NCBI RefSeq assembly: GCF_946151065.1
Contig: NZ_CAMGZA010000001.1
Location: forward strand, 248,001-312,000
DNA from: Microbacterium sp. Marseille-Q6965
Lineage (GTDB): Bacteria > Actinomycetota > Actinomycetes > Actinomycetales > Microbacteriaceae
DNA: 64,000 nucleotides
Direction: 5' to 3'
Shown: piece by piece, positions 51,926 to 60,507 of the stretch
How positions within the stretch are numbered: the stretch's first letter is position 1
Layout: each line of letters opens with the position of its first letter
Notes under the pieces: generated by a model
What the model saw: the letters and a program-made list of their open reading frames with translations, nothing else
What the model was told of the DNA's origin: nothing
The model's database searches: none
Program-made: the position numbers and the translations under genes

Positions 51926-51999
51926 TCGGGGCGACAGGATTTGAACCTGCGACTTCCCGCTCCCAAAGCGGGCGCTCTACCAAGCTGAGCTACGCCCCG
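51926..51999 (-). tRNA. tRNA-Pro (anticodon TGG)
   Basis: The reverse strand folds as a 74-base cloverleaf: acceptor CGGGGCG with CGCCCCG, D stem GCTC/GAGC, anticodon stem CCCGC/GCGGG around TTTGGGA (anticodon TGG), and T arm GCAGG-TTCAAAT-CCTGT. The discriminator is A. CCA is not encoded. Confidence 0.97.
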
Positions 52000-52037
52000 G
52001 GGCTTCCCACCGGAGCGGGAGTGCGAAACGGCCCCAA

Positions 52038-52052
52038 CGAGTCTAGCCGACG
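52038..52052 (-). promoter_or_regulatory. tRNA-Pro promoter
   Basis: CGTCGGCTAGACTCG contains the TAGACT -10 box at 52040-52045, about 41 bases before the mature 5' end. The same 15 bases occur before tRNA-Gly. Confidence 0.6.
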
Positions 52053-52125
52053 TCCCGCCCGGTCACCTGACGGCCGTTTCGCGGGCGCGCCACGACGGAG
52101 CGCCCGCGGGAACAGAACAAGCATG

Positions 52126-52199
52126 TGGAGGGGATGACGGGAATCGAACCCGCACCACCAGTTTGGAAGACTGGGGCTCTACCATTGAGCTACATCCCC
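52126..52199 (-). tRNA. tRNA-Gly (anticodon TCC)
   Basis: The cloverleaf has acceptor GGGGATG with CATCCCC, D stem GCTC/GAGC, anticodon stem CCAGT/ACTGG around CTTCCAA (anticodon TCC), and T arm GCGGG-TTCGATT-CCCGT. Unlike the neighbouring tRNA-Pro, the 3' CCA is encoded (52126-52128). Confidence 0.96.
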
Positions 52200-52220
52200 G
52201 CAGCTGCCGGGCAGCGGGTT

Positions 52221-52235
52221 CGAGTCTAGCCGACG
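52221..52235 (-). promoter_or_regulatory. tRNA-Gly promoter
   Basis: The 15-base CGTCGGCTAGACTCG, identical to the one before tRNA-Pro, has TAGACT at 52223-52228, about 23 bases before the tRNA 5' end. Confidence 0.62.
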
Positions 52236-52271
52236 CGCGAGCGGCCTCCGAATCGCTCCCCTTCGCGTCCC

Positions 52272-52811
52272 TCAGTGCGCCGCATCGCGGACGTCGTGCA
52301 GGCGGGCGTTGTCGACGTACCGGCGGGCGTTGTCTCTCAGGCCCGCGACCTCCTCGTCCGTCAGCGAGCGGCGCACCTTCGCCGGCACGCCGGCGACGAG
52401 TGATCGCGGCGGGACGACGGTGCCCTCGAGCACCACCGCTCCCCCGGCCACGAGGCACTCCTCGCCCACGACCGCTCCCGAGAGCACGACCGCTCCCATG
52501 CCGATCAGGGAGCCGTCGCCGATCTCACAGCCGTGCACCACCGCGTTGTGCCCGATCGAAACGTCGGCGCCGATGCGTGCGGGATGATCGCGGTCCACGT
52601 GGATCGAGACGTTGTCCTGCACGTTGCTGCGCGCGCCGACGCGGATGGCGTTGACGTCGCCACGCAGCACGGCGTTGTACCAGACGCTGGCCGACTCCCC
52701 GAGCTCGACCGCGCCGATGACGCGGGCCCCGTCGGCGACGTAGGCGGAAGCGGCGAGGGACGGCTCGGCGCCCGGCAGGGCACGCACGGACGCGGTGGCG
52801 GCGACGCTCAT
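52272..52811 (-). CDS. Gamma-carbonic anhydrase family protein
   Basis: This is a left-handed beta-helix trimer family protein. The 179-residue product has hexapeptide repeats (VIGAVELGESASVWYNAVLRGD, NAIRVGARSNVQDN, SLIGMGAVVLSGAVVG) and the three zinc histidines at 71, 88 and 93 (SIHVDRDHP, SIGHNAVVHGC). Many relatives are carbonic anhydrases or PaaY-like thioesterases; activity cannot be settled from sequence. The ATG at 52811 has no clear ribosome site. CACGAT 6 bases upstream might allow a leaderless start. Confidence 0.88.
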   Translation of the reverse strand: MSVAATASVRALPGAEPSLAASAYVADGARVIGAVELGESASVWYNAVLRGDVNAIRVGARSNVQDNVSIHVDRDHPARIGADVSIGHNAVVHGCEIGDGSLIGMGAVVLSGAVVGEECLVAGGAVVLEGTVVPPRSLVAGVPAKVRRSLTDEEVAGLRDNARRYVDNARLHDVRDAAH

Positions 52812-52890
52812 GCGCCCATCGTGCCACGTCGCCGCCGCGGCGCGTTTCGGCCAGGTCAGCCGCCCGTTAGCCCAGCCTCAGCTTGCTTGC

Positions 52891-52916
52891 GGAATGCCAT
52901 CGGGTGGGGCAGCGTT
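52891..52916 (+). promoter_or_regulatory. Sigma-R/sigma-H-like promoter of dps
   Basis: GGAAT at 52891-52895, an 18-base spacer and GTT at 52914-52916 match the GGAAT-N18-GTT pattern of sigma-R (Streptomyces) and sigma-H (mycobacteria) promoters. It lies 60 bases before the dps start. Confidence 0.42.
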
Positions 52917-52975
52917 GACAACGACGGAGGATCCATTCGACGGACTCCGCTCGGTGACCAACGGGAGGTATCACC

Positions 52976-53458
52976 ATGAGCAAGCAGACCATCGCGGCCA
53001 CCGCCGCCGACCCCACCGTCGCCGCGGCCGCTTCGCAGTTCCTGTCGCCCGTCGTGCTGGGCCTGCAGGCCCTCGTGGTCAACGGCAAGCAGGCGCACTG
53101 GCACGTGCGCGGCGCGAACTTCGTGGGCGTGCACGAGTTCCTCGACACGCTCGTCGAGCACGCGGGCGGCTGGGCGGACGAGGCCGCCGAGCGCATCATC
53201 GCCCTCGGGCTGCCGATCGACGCCCGCCTGGACACCATCGCTGAGAAGGTGCCCGCCACGCACGTGGGCGCCGGGTTCGAGCAGTCCGACCGGCTCATCG
53301 CCAACGTCGTCGCCGACATCGACGCCGTCATCGCCGACCTCGACGCCGCGATCGAGGGGCTCGACGAGATCGACCTCACGAGCCAGGACGTCGCGATCGG
53401 CATCAAGGGCGGCCTCGAGAAGGACCGCTGGTTCCTCGTCGCGCACGTCGCCGAGTAA
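52976..53458 (+). CDS. dps: Dps-family DNA-binding ferritin-like protein
   Basis: It stores iron and protects DNA from peroxide as a 12-mer. The 160-residue product has the Dps ferroxidase signature in QAHWHVRGANFVGVHEFLDTLVEH followed by ADEAAERI (His43, His53, Asp57, Glu61 and Asp68 are candidate ligands). The N-terminal tail is short with one lysine, so DNA binding may be weak. The ATG at 52976 has GGGAGG upstream. A possible stress promoter precedes it and a hairpin follows. Confidence 0.93.
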   Translation: MSKQTIAATAADPTVAAAASQFLSPVVLGLQALVVNGKQAHWHVRGANFVGVHEFLDTLVEHAGGWADEAAERIIALGLPIDARLDTIAEKVPATHVGAGFEQSDRLIANVVADIDAVIADLDAAIEGLDEIDLTSQDVAIGIKGGLEKDRWFLVAHVAE

Positions 53459-53469
53459 GCCGCAACGTG

Positions 53470-53500
53470 CAATGCCCCGGACTTTCGGTCCGGGGCATTG
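53470..53500. terminator. Bidirectional terminator between dps and the amidohydrolase
   Basis: A perfect 13-bp stem, CAATGCCCCGGAC (53470-53482) with GTCCGGGGCATTG (53488-53500), has a 5-base TTTCG loop. Confidence 0.82.
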
Positions 53501-53506
53501 CCGCGT

Positions 53507-55015
53507 TCAGGCCAGGTGTGTGAGTCGGCCACCCAGAATCGTCGCGTGCACGGGCATCGCGCGCAGCGTGTCGCGGTCGGCCGCGATCGGGTCGTGCCCG
53601 ACGATGGCGAGATCGGCCGGTGCGCCCGGCTCGATCGTCTGGGGCTCGGTCGATCCCCCCGCGGTGGACGCCGCCAGCGCCGTGCGGACATCCACGGCCT
53701 GGTCGGGTCGCCACGGCTCGCGGTCGTCATCGGTTCGGAACACGGCCGCGGCCATGCCGATCCACGGGTCCAGCGGGGCGACGGGCGCGTCGGAGCCGAA
53801 CAGCAACTGCACCCCCGCATCGCGGAAGGAGCGCAGGGGGTAGGGAATGGCGGCGTGTGCGCCCCAGTGGTGTTCGGTCAGCTCTCGGTCGTCCATCGCG
53901 TGCTGCGGCTGCACGCTGGCCGCCACACCCAGGTGCGCGAACCGCCGCACATCGGGCGCGGTCACGAGCTGAGCGTGCTCGATCCGTCCCGGCACGCCCG
54001 CCCGCGCGAAGGCGTCGAGCGCGGCCGCGTTGGTGAGGTCGCCGATCGCGTGGATCGTCGTCGCGATCCCCGCCGCCGCCGCGCGGACGACGAGCCTCGT
54101 CATCTCGTCGGGCGAGACGTTGTGCCCGCCGTGATGGTGCGGATCGTCGGCGTACGCGCCGCTCGTCCAGGCCGTGCGCGTGCCGAGCGAGCCGTCGGCG
54201 AGCACCTTCAGCACGCCCAGGCGCACCAGCCCGCCCTCGTCGAGCGGATCGCCCGTGCGGAGCCCTGCGGCGATCGCCTCGTCGAGGTGGTCGGGATAGA
54301 TCGCGACGTGCACCCGCAGCGCCTGCCAGCCCGCCGACGCCCGCTCACGCCACGCGTGCAGCTCGGCACCGAACTCGAGGTCGCAGACCCCCACGACGCC
54401 CCGCCCGGCGGCGGCGCTCGCGGCCGTCGCGACCGCGCGATTCGCCGTGGCGTCCGACACGGCGTTCACGGCGACGATCGTCGCGAACGCCGGCCCTTCG
54501 CGCAGCACGCCCGACGGATCGGCGGCGAGGCCCTCGCGACGGAAGGCGGCACTGTTCATCCAGACGGAGTGCGAGTCGGCGCCGAGCAGATAGGTCGGCA
54601 CCTCACCGGTCGTCGCGTCGAGCGCCTCGAGGCTCGCCGGCACCGCCCACAGCCCCTCGCGCCAATGCTGCAGCACCCGGCGCCCGTCGTCCCCCGGCGC
54701 GTGCCGCGCAGCGAAAGCCGCGGCCTCCTCGGCGGAGTGCGCGTGCGCGACGGAGGGGCGCGCTTGCGACAGCGCCCACTGCCGCAGATGCACGTGGTGG
54801 TCCCACAGGCCGGGCACGAGCCACGCGCCCTCCGCGTCAAGCACGGCCCCCTCGTGCCGCGCGTAGCCGGCGGGGGCGATGTCGAGGATGCGACCGTTGC
54901 GCAGGAACACGTCGTACGGCGCGTCGGGCTCCACGAGCGCGAGCGGCATGAGCTCGCGCCCCTCCCCCGCGATCCGTGCGTTCGCGATCACGTCGACGAC
55001 GGCTCCGACGTCCAT
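53507..55015 (-). CDS. YtcJ-like metal-dependent amidohydrolase
   Basis: The 502-residue protein belongs to the amidohydrolase superfamily, Amidohydro_3 type. It has the metal motif DHHVHLRQWAL near residue 70, a central histidine in TIHAIGDLTN and in RIEHAQLV, VQPQHAMDDRELTE, and the final aspartate in LLFGSDAPVAPLDPW. These enzymes hydrolyse N-acyl, formyl or cyclic amides; the substrate is unknown. The start ATG at 55015 (MDVGAVVDVIANARI) has GAGGAG upstream. It lies 8 bases after the glycosylase gene and is probably co-transcribed. Confidence 0.88.
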   Translation of the reverse strand: MDVGAVVDVIANARIAGEGRELMPLALVEPDAPYDVFLRNGRILDIAPAGYARHEGAVLDAEGAWLVPGLWDHHVHLRQWALSQARPSVAHAHSAEEAAAFAARHAPGDDGRRVLQHWREGLWAVPASLEALDATTGEVPTYLLGADSHSVWMNSAAFRREGLAADPSGVLREGPAFATIVAVNAVSDATANRAVATAASAAAGRGVVGVCDLEFGAELHAWRERASAGWQALRVHVAIYPDHLDEAIAAGLRTGDPLDEGGLVRLGVLKVLADGSLGTRTAWTSGAYADDPHHHGGHNVSPDEMTRLVVRAAAAGIATTIHAIGDLTNAAALDAFARAGVPGRIEHAQLVTAPDVRRFAHLGVAASVQPQHAMDDRELTEHHWGAHAAIPYPLRSFRDAGVQLLFGSDAPVAPLDPWIGMAAAVFRTDDDREPWRPDQAVDVRTALAASTAGGSTEPQTIEPGAPADLAIVGHDPIAADRDTLRAMPVHATILGGRLTHLA

Positions 55016-55023
55016 CCCGCTCC

Positions 55024-56043
55024 TCACCTCTGGCAGTTGGGGCACCAGTACAGCTTGCGCGCCTGCATCTCCTCCAGCGCGATCTCCGTGCCGCAGACCC
55101 GGCAGGGCAGCCCTGCCCGGTGGTACACCCAGTGGCGGTCGTCGCGGCTGGCCATGGCGCGCCGCCAGGCCTCACCCTCGAGCCCGTCCATCGTCATCAT
55201 CTGGCCGGTCTCGACGCCGATGCGCAGCAACCCGTCCCAGTCGCGCCACAGCCCGCGCACGACCTCTTCGGGAATCGCGCGGCCGGGCGTGTGGGGATCG
55301 AGTCGCGCGCGGAAGAGCATCTCGGCCCGGTACACATTGCCGATGCCGCTCACCACCGACTGATCCATGAGCAGCTGACCGATCGCCACCGCGCGCGAGC
55401 GTACCGCGCGGACGAAGCGCTCCTCGTTCTCGGCCGGATCTCCGACGAGCGGATCAGGGCCGAGGCGCGCGATGACCGCGGCGACCTGCTCGGCGGTCTC
55501 GACGACGCACGCGGTGGGGCCCCGGAGGTCGGCACAGGTCGCGTCGGTGAGCAGCCGCAGGCGCACCTGGCCCACGACGGGCGGCGGCCATTCGGCGTCG
55601 GGCGCTTCGAGTCCGTCGGCCTCGTCGAGCCCCTTCGTCTGCTCCGACATGCGCACGTGGACGCGGGTGCGCCGCGGCGCACCGATCGAGGAGAGGGAGT
55701 TCTCGCCGGCGTCGTCGAAGATGGGTGCGTCCTCCACCACGGTGCCGCGCTGGTTGGTCTGCCCCATCCGGCCGTTCGCGGAGGCGATCGTGGGGTCGAC
55801 GAGGATCTCGCCCGCGAAGTCCCATGCGCCGTACAACCCGAGGTGCACCCGCAGCCACACCCCGGAGTCGAACTCCAGGAACATCTGCTTGCCGACCGCC
55901 TGCGCCCGGGTCGGGGTGCGCCCGGACAGGATCGCCGCGCCCTCGGCGAACCGGCCCTGGGGGCTGCTGGCCCGCACCGGGCGCCCGACGAAGTTGCGCT
56001 CGAACTGGCGCGCGATGCGGTGGACGGAATGGCCCTCTGGCAT
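55024..56043 (-). CDS. Fpg/Nei-family DNA glycosylase (Nei2-like)
   Basis: It removes oxidised bases and nicks the strand. The 339-residue product starts MPEGHSVHRIARQFERNFVG, exposing the catalytic Pro2 and Glu3 after removal of Met. It has the helix-two-turn-helix in DQSVVSGIGNVYRAEMLFRARLDP and a C-terminal zinc finger with Cys314, Cys317, Cys334 and Cys337. The PEGHS start points to Nei rather than Fpg. The extra length (about 270 is common) comes from an insert near residues 95-140. It lies beside rpiB, as nei2 does in mycobacteria. Confidence 0.92.
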   Translation of the reverse strand: MPEGHSVHRIARQFERNFVGRPVRASSPQGRFAEGAAILSGRTPTRAQAVGKQMFLEFDSGVWLRVHLGLYGAWDFAGEILVDPTIASANGRMGQTNQRGTVVEDAPIFDDAGENSLSSIGAPRRTRVHVRMSEQTKGLDEADGLEAPDAEWPPPVVGQVRLRLLTDATCADLRGPTACVVETAEQVAAVIARLGPDPLVGDPAENEERFVRAVRSRAVAIGQLLMDQSVVSGIGNVYRAEMLFRARLDPHTPGRAIPEEVVRGLWRDWDGLLRIGVETGQMMTMDGLEGEAWRRAMASRDDRHWVYHRAGLPCRVCGTEIALEEMQARKLYWCPNCQR

Positions 56044-56045
56044 GC

Positions 56046-56537
56046 CTACTCGCCCGCGCGCGGATCCGGCTCGAGGGTGCCGTCGGTCTCGAACGCCGCG
56101 ATCTGGCCGATGCGGCGCACGTGACGCTCCTCTCCGGAGAACGGCGTCTCGATGAAGCGGTCGATGAAGCGGGCCACCTCCTCGAAGGTGTGCTGGCGGG
56201 CCCCGATGGCGATGACGTTCGCGTCGTTGTGCTCGCGCGCGAGCTCGGCGGTCGCGATGCTCCACACGAGCGCCGCGCGCACCCCCGTGACCTTGTTCGC
56301 CGCGATCTGCTCGCCGTTCCCCGATCCGCCGAACACGATGCCCAGCGCCTCCACGCCCGCCTGCTGATCGGCGACGACGGCCTGCGCCGCCCGGATGCAG
56401 AACGCCGGGTAGTCGTCGAGGGGGTCGTACGAGACCGGCCCGTGATCGATCACCTCGTGGCCGGCACCTGCCAGGTGGTGCTGCAGCTGGGTGGAGAACT
56501 CGAGGCCGGCGTGGTCGGTCGCGATGTGGATCCGCAT
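56046..56537 (-). CDS. rpiB: Ribose-5-phosphate isomerase B
   Basis: It interconverts ribose 5-phosphate and ribulose 5-phosphate. The 163-residue product begins MRIHIATDHAGLEFSTQL and has GIVFGGSGNGEQIAANKV. Glu76 takes the place of the catalytic cysteine of E. coli RpiB, as in the mycobacterial enzyme, and HNDANVIAIGARQHTFEE follows. The stop is 2 bases before the glycosylase start, so the two are linked. Confidence 0.95.
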   Translation of the reverse strand: MRIHIATDHAGLEFSTQLQHHLAGAGHEVIDHGPVSYDPLDDYPAFCIRAAQAVVADQQAGVEALGIVFGGSGNGEQIAANKVTGVRAALVWSIATAELAREHNDANVIAIGARQHTFEEVARFIDRFIETPFSGEERHVRRIGQIAAFETDGTLEPDPRAGE

Positions 56538-56565
56538 GCTCAGATTCTCCCCTATGCCGCTCCGT

Positions 56566-57753
56566 TCAGGGCGCAAGGCCGGCGGCGGCGGGCTTGAAGC
56601 CCGCCCGCACGTTCTCGCAGCACCCCGGGCGGCACACATCGAACCAGGGGCCGAGCGGCGTGCGATGGGGCCGCTCGGCGGCCGGTGTGCCGCGCAGACG
56701 CTCCTCGACGAGGTCGACGAGTCCCGCGACATAGGCCGGGTCCACACCGGGCGTCGGAGTGCGCACTGCCCGGATGCCGACCCTCTCGGCCGTGTCCTTC
56801 GCCTCGTTGTCGAGGTCCCACAGGACCTCCATGTGGTCGCTGACGAACCCGAGCGGCACGATCGCGATCGCCTGCACACCGGCCGCGGGCAGTGCCTCGA
56901 TGACGTCGTTGATGTCGGGCTCGAGCCACGGCTGCGAGGCGGGGCCCGACCGGGACTGGTAGACGAGCTTCCACGCCACGTCGCCCGCCTCCGGCAGCCG
57001 CGTGGCGATGTCCGCCATGACGGCCTCGGCCACCGCGAGGTGCTGGGCGGCGTAGGCGCCGCCCTCGCCCCAGTCGACGTCGCGCGGCCCGGAGCGCTGC
57101 GCATCCTGCATCGGCACGCTATGGGTGGAGAACAGCACCTGGACGGTGTCCGTGGGAATCCCGTCACCGAGGTACGCGCGGATCGCCGCCTCCACCCCGT
57201 CGATGAACGGCTGCACGAAACCGGGGTGATCGAAGAACTGGCGCACCTTGTCGATCGTCATGCGGTCGCCGAGGTCGTTGTCGATGAGCACCCGCGCGAA
57301 GTCCTCGCGGTACTGTCGGCAGCTCGAGAACGAGCTGTAGGCGCTCGTGGAGATGGCCAAGAGCGTGCGTCGCCCCTCGCGGTCGGCTTGCGTGACCGCC
57401 TCGTCGAGGTATGGCGCCCAGTTGCGGTTGCCCCAGTACACGGGCAGGTCCAGGCCGCGCCGCGCGAGCTCCGCCTCCAGCGCGCGCTTGAGCTCGCGGT
57501 TCTGCGCGTTGATGGGGCTGACTCCGCCGAAGTGGCGGTAGTGCGTGGCCACCTCCTCGAGCCGCTCGTCCGGGATGCCACGGCCGCGCGTCACGTTGCG
57601 CAGGAACGGGATGACGTCTTCCTGTCCCTCGGGCCCGCCGAAGCTGGCGAGGAGAATGCCGTCGTAGGCGACGGGAGCCTCGACGTGCGCGGCCCCGCTC
57701 GCAGCGGGAGCGGAGGCGAACGGGACGGAGACCTCGGTGTCGGGGTTGTTCAC
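56566..57753 (-). CDS. hemH: Ferrochelatase (coproporphyrin type)
   Basis: It inserts ferrous iron into the porphyrin ring; in Actinobacteria the substrate is coproporphyrin III. The 395-residue product has ILLASFGGPEGQEDVIPFLRN, THYRHFGGVSPINAQN, STSAYSSFSSCRQYRED and VQVLFSTHSVPMQDA. Cysteines in SSCRQY and in the C-terminal CRPGCCENV likely hold the 2Fe-2S cluster known for actinobacterial enzymes. The start is GTG at 57753 (VNNPDTEVSV), with no ribosome site; it may be leaderless. It is divergent from pepN. Confidence 0.94.
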   Translation of the reverse strand: MNNPDTEVSVPFASAPAASGAAHVEAPVAYDGILLASFGGPEGQEDVIPFLRNVTRGRGIPDERLEEVATHYRHFGGVSPINAQNRELKRALEAELARRGLDLPVYWGNRNWAPYLDEAVTQADREGRRTLLAISTSAYSSFSSCRQYREDFARVLIDNDLGDRMTIDKVRQFFDHPGFVQPFIDGVEAAIRAYLGDGIPTDTVQVLFSTHSVPMQDAQRSGPRDVDWGEGGAYAAQHLAVAEAVMADIATRLPEAGDVAWKLVYQSRSGPASQPWLEPDINDVIEALPAAGVQAIAIVPLGFVSDHMEVLWDLDNEAKDTAERVGIRAVRTPTPGVDPAYVAGLVDLVEERLRGTPAAERPHRTPLGPWFDVCRPGCCENVRAGFKPAAAGLAP

Positions 57754-57859
57754 ACCGCCATCTTCGCACCGGCGTAGAAGAAGTCCCCCAGCCGCCATGC
57801 AGGATCGACGGATCGGACGACCGCGCCGTCTTTTCCGTCGGCGACGACGCCCGAGCACG

Positions 57860-57865
57860 TAGGCT
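57860..57865 (+). promoter_or_regulatory. pepN promoter -10 box
   Basis: TAGGCT predicts a start near 57872 and a leader of about 60 bases carrying AGGGAG 7 bases before the GTG. Confidence 0.52.
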
Positions 57866-57930
57866 TGACCAGTCGCCGCGCCCGCCGGCGCGGCTCCCCC
57901 GATCGTTTTCATCCACCAGGGAGTTGCGCA

Positions 57931-60480
57931 GTGCCTGGAGAGAATCTCACTCGGATCGAGGCGCAGGAGCGCCGAGCGGTCGTCGACACCCGCTCGTACG
58001 CGGTCACGCTCGACCTCACGAAGGGCGACGAGGTCTTCGGGTCCCGCAGCGTGGTGCGCTTCGCCGGGACGCCGGGGGCGTCGACCTTCATCGATCTCAT
58101 CGCGCGGGAGGTGCGCGAGGTCACGCTCAACGGCGTCCAGCTCGAGCCCTCCGAGGTGTTCGCCGACTCGCGGATCCGCCTGGACGGCCTGCAGGCCGAG
58201 AACGAGCTCGTGGTCGACGCCGACTGCGAGTACACCAACACCGGCGAGGGCCTGCACCGCTTTGTCGACCCCGTCGACGGCGAGGTCTACCTCTACACGC
58301 AGTTCGAGGTGCCGGACTCGCGCCGCGTCTTCGCGGTGTTCGAGCAGCCCGACCTGAAGGCCACGTTCCAGTTCACCATCACGGCGCCCGCCACCTGGCA
58401 GGTCGTCTCGAACCAGCCGACGCCCGAGCCGATCCTGCACGACGACAACGAGACCGCCACGTGGGGCTTCGAGCCCACGCCGCGGATCTCGTCGTACATC
58501 ACGGCCCTCATCGCAGGGCCGTACGAGGTGGTGCGCTCCGAGCTGACCAACGCCGAGGGCCGCGTCATCCCGCTGGGCGTGTTCGCCCGCAGGAGCCTGT
58601 GGCAGCACGTCGACGCGGACTACATCTTCGAGAAGACCCGCCAGGGCTTCGCGTACTACGAGGAGAAGTTCGGGTACCCGTACCCGTTCGCGAAGTACGA
58701 CCAGCTGTTCGTGCCCGAGTTCAACGCGGGGGCCATGGAGAACGCCGGTGCGGTGACCTTCACCGAGACCTACGTCTTCCGCAGCAAGGTCACCGACGCC
58801 GTCAAGGAGCGCCGCGTCGTCACGATCCTGCACGAGCTCGCCCACATGTGGTTCGGCGACCTCGTGACCATGAAGTGGTGGAACGATCTGTGGCTGAACG
58901 AGTCGTTCGCCGAGTGGGCGTCGACGATCGCCACGGCCGAGGCGACCGAGTGGACCGAGGCGTGGACGACGTTCAACGCCATGGAGAAGACCTGGGCCTA
59001 CCGGCAGGACCAGCTGCCGTCGACCCACCCCATCGTCGCGGAGATCAACGACCTCGAGGATGTGCAGGTCAACTTCGACGGCATCACCTACGCCAAGGGC
59101 GGATCGGTGCTGAAGCAGCTGGCGGCGTGGGTGGGCATCGACGCGTTCTTCGCCGGCGTGGGCGCCTACTTCCGCAAGCACGCGTACTCGAACACCGAGC
59201 TGACGGATCTGCTCGTGGAGCTGGAGCGCACGAGCGGCCGTGACCTGTCCACGTGGTCGCGAAAGTGGCTCGAGACGGCAGGCGTCAACACCCTGTCGCC
59301 GGCCATCGACGAGGATGTGGACGGTCGGATCACGCGGTTCCGCGTGCTGCAGACGGCACCGGCGGACTACGCCACGATCCGCCCGCACCGCCTCGGCATC
59401 GGCTTCTACGACCTCCAGGGCGGCGCGCTCGTGCGCACGCACCGCGTCGAGGTGGACGTGGACGGCGATGTGACGGAGATCGCCGAGCTCAAGGGCCGAC
59501 CCCGGCCCGCCCTCGTCCTGCTGAACGACGACGACCTCGCATACGCGAAGATCCGCCTCGATGACCGCAGCCTGGCGACCGCCATCGACCACCTCTCCGA
59601 CATCGCCGATCCGCTGGCGCGCTCGCTCGTGTGGGGTGCGGCGTGGGACCAGACGCGCGATGCGGAGACCGCCGCCAGCGACTATGTCGACCTCGTGCTG
59701 CGCAACATCGGCTCCGAGACGGAGTCGACAACGATCCGCACCACGCTGTCCCAGTTGCAGCTGGCCGCGAACGCGTACGTGGCGCCCGATCGCCGCGACG
59801 ACACGCGCGCCAAGGTGGCCGACGGCCTCTGGCAGCTGCTGCAGCAGGCGCAGCCCGGCAGCGACCTGCAGCTGCAGCTGGCCACCGCCTTCGCCTCGGC
59901 TGCGGCAACGCCGGCGCAGTGGGAGAACGTGCGCCGGCTGCGCGACGGTGAGCTCGCGCTGGAGGGCTTGCAGATCGACACCGATCTGAGCTGGCAGCTG
60001 CTCATCTCGCTTGCGGCCGGCGGCGTCGCCGACGAGTCGGCCATCGATGCCGCGCTCGCCGCCGACAACACCGCCAAGGGCGGGGAGTTCGCCGCGCAGG
60101 CACGCGCCGCCCTGCCCACACCCGAGGCCAAGCAGGCCGCGTGGGCGTCGCTCGTCGAGGACGCCTCCCTGCCGAACACGGTCGTGCGCTCGGCCGCGAC
60201 CGGGTTCGTCCACCCCGCCACGCGCGACCAGCTCGAGGCGTTCGTGCCGAAGTACTTCGACATGCTCCTGCCCGTGTGGGAGGGGCGCACCTACCAGATC
60301 GCCTCGTACCTCATCGAGCTGCTGTATCCGGCACCGCTGGCCAACGTGGCGCTCCGCGACGCCACGCGGTCCTGGCTGGCGGCGCACGCCGACGCTCCCG
60401 CCGCCCTGCGTCGCCTCGTGCACGAGTGCCTCGCGGGCGTCGAGCGCGCGCTCACGGCGCAGTCGCGCGACGCGGAGTGA
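57931..60480 (+). CDS. pepN: Aminopeptidase N (M1 family)
   Basis: It removes N-terminal residues from peptides. The 849-residue product has the GAMEN exopeptidase motif at 267-271 (GAMENAGAVTFTE), the zinc motif HELAH at 301-305, and the third ligand Glu324 in LNESFAEW. A large C-terminal ERAP1-like helical domain follows. The GTG at 57931 (VPGENLTRIEAQERR) has a good ribosome site. pepN-globin closeness is conserved in Actinobacteria; here a mechanosensitive channel gene lies between. Confidence 0.96.
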   Translation: MPGENLTRIEAQERRAVVDTRSYAVTLDLTKGDEVFGSRSVVRFAGTPGASTFIDLIAREVREVTLNGVQLEPSEVFADSRIRLDGLQAENELVVDADCEYTNTGEGLHRFVDPVDGEVYLYTQFEVPDSRRVFAVFEQPDLKATFQFTITAPATWQVVSNQPTPEPILHDDNETATWGFEPTPRISSYITALIAGPYEVVRSELTNAEGRVIPLGVFARRSLWQHVDADYIFEKTRQGFAYYEEKFGYPYPFAKYDQLFVPEFNAGAMENAGAVTFTETYVFRSKVTDAVKERRVVTILHELAHMWFGDLVTMKWWNDLWLNESFAEWASTIATAEATEWTEAWTTFNAMEKTWAYRQDQLPSTHPIVAEINDLEDVQVNFDGITYAKGGSVLKQLAAWVGIDAFFAGVGAYFRKHAYSNTELTDLLVELERTSGRDLSTWSRKWLETAGVNTLSPAIDEDVDGRITRFRVLQTAPADYATIRPHRLGIGFYDLQGGALVRTHRVEVDVDGDVTEIAELKGRPRPALVLLNDDDLAYAKIRLDDRSLATAIDHLSDIADPLARSLVWGAAWDQTRDAETAASDYVDLVLRNIGSETESTTIRTTLSQLQLAANAYVAPDRRDDTRAKVADGLWQLLQQAQPGSDLQLQLATAFASAAATPAQWENVRRLRDGELALEGLQIDTDLSWQLLISLAAGGVADESAIDAALAADNTAKGGEFAAQARAALPTPEAKQAAWASLVEDASLPNTVVRSAATGFVHPATRDQLEAFVPKYFDMLLPVWEGRTYQIASYLIELLYPAPLANVALRDATRSWLAAHADAPAALRRLVHECLAGVERALTAQSRDAE

Positions 60481-60507
60481 CGCGGAGCGACGGAGGGAGC
60501 GCGGCAG

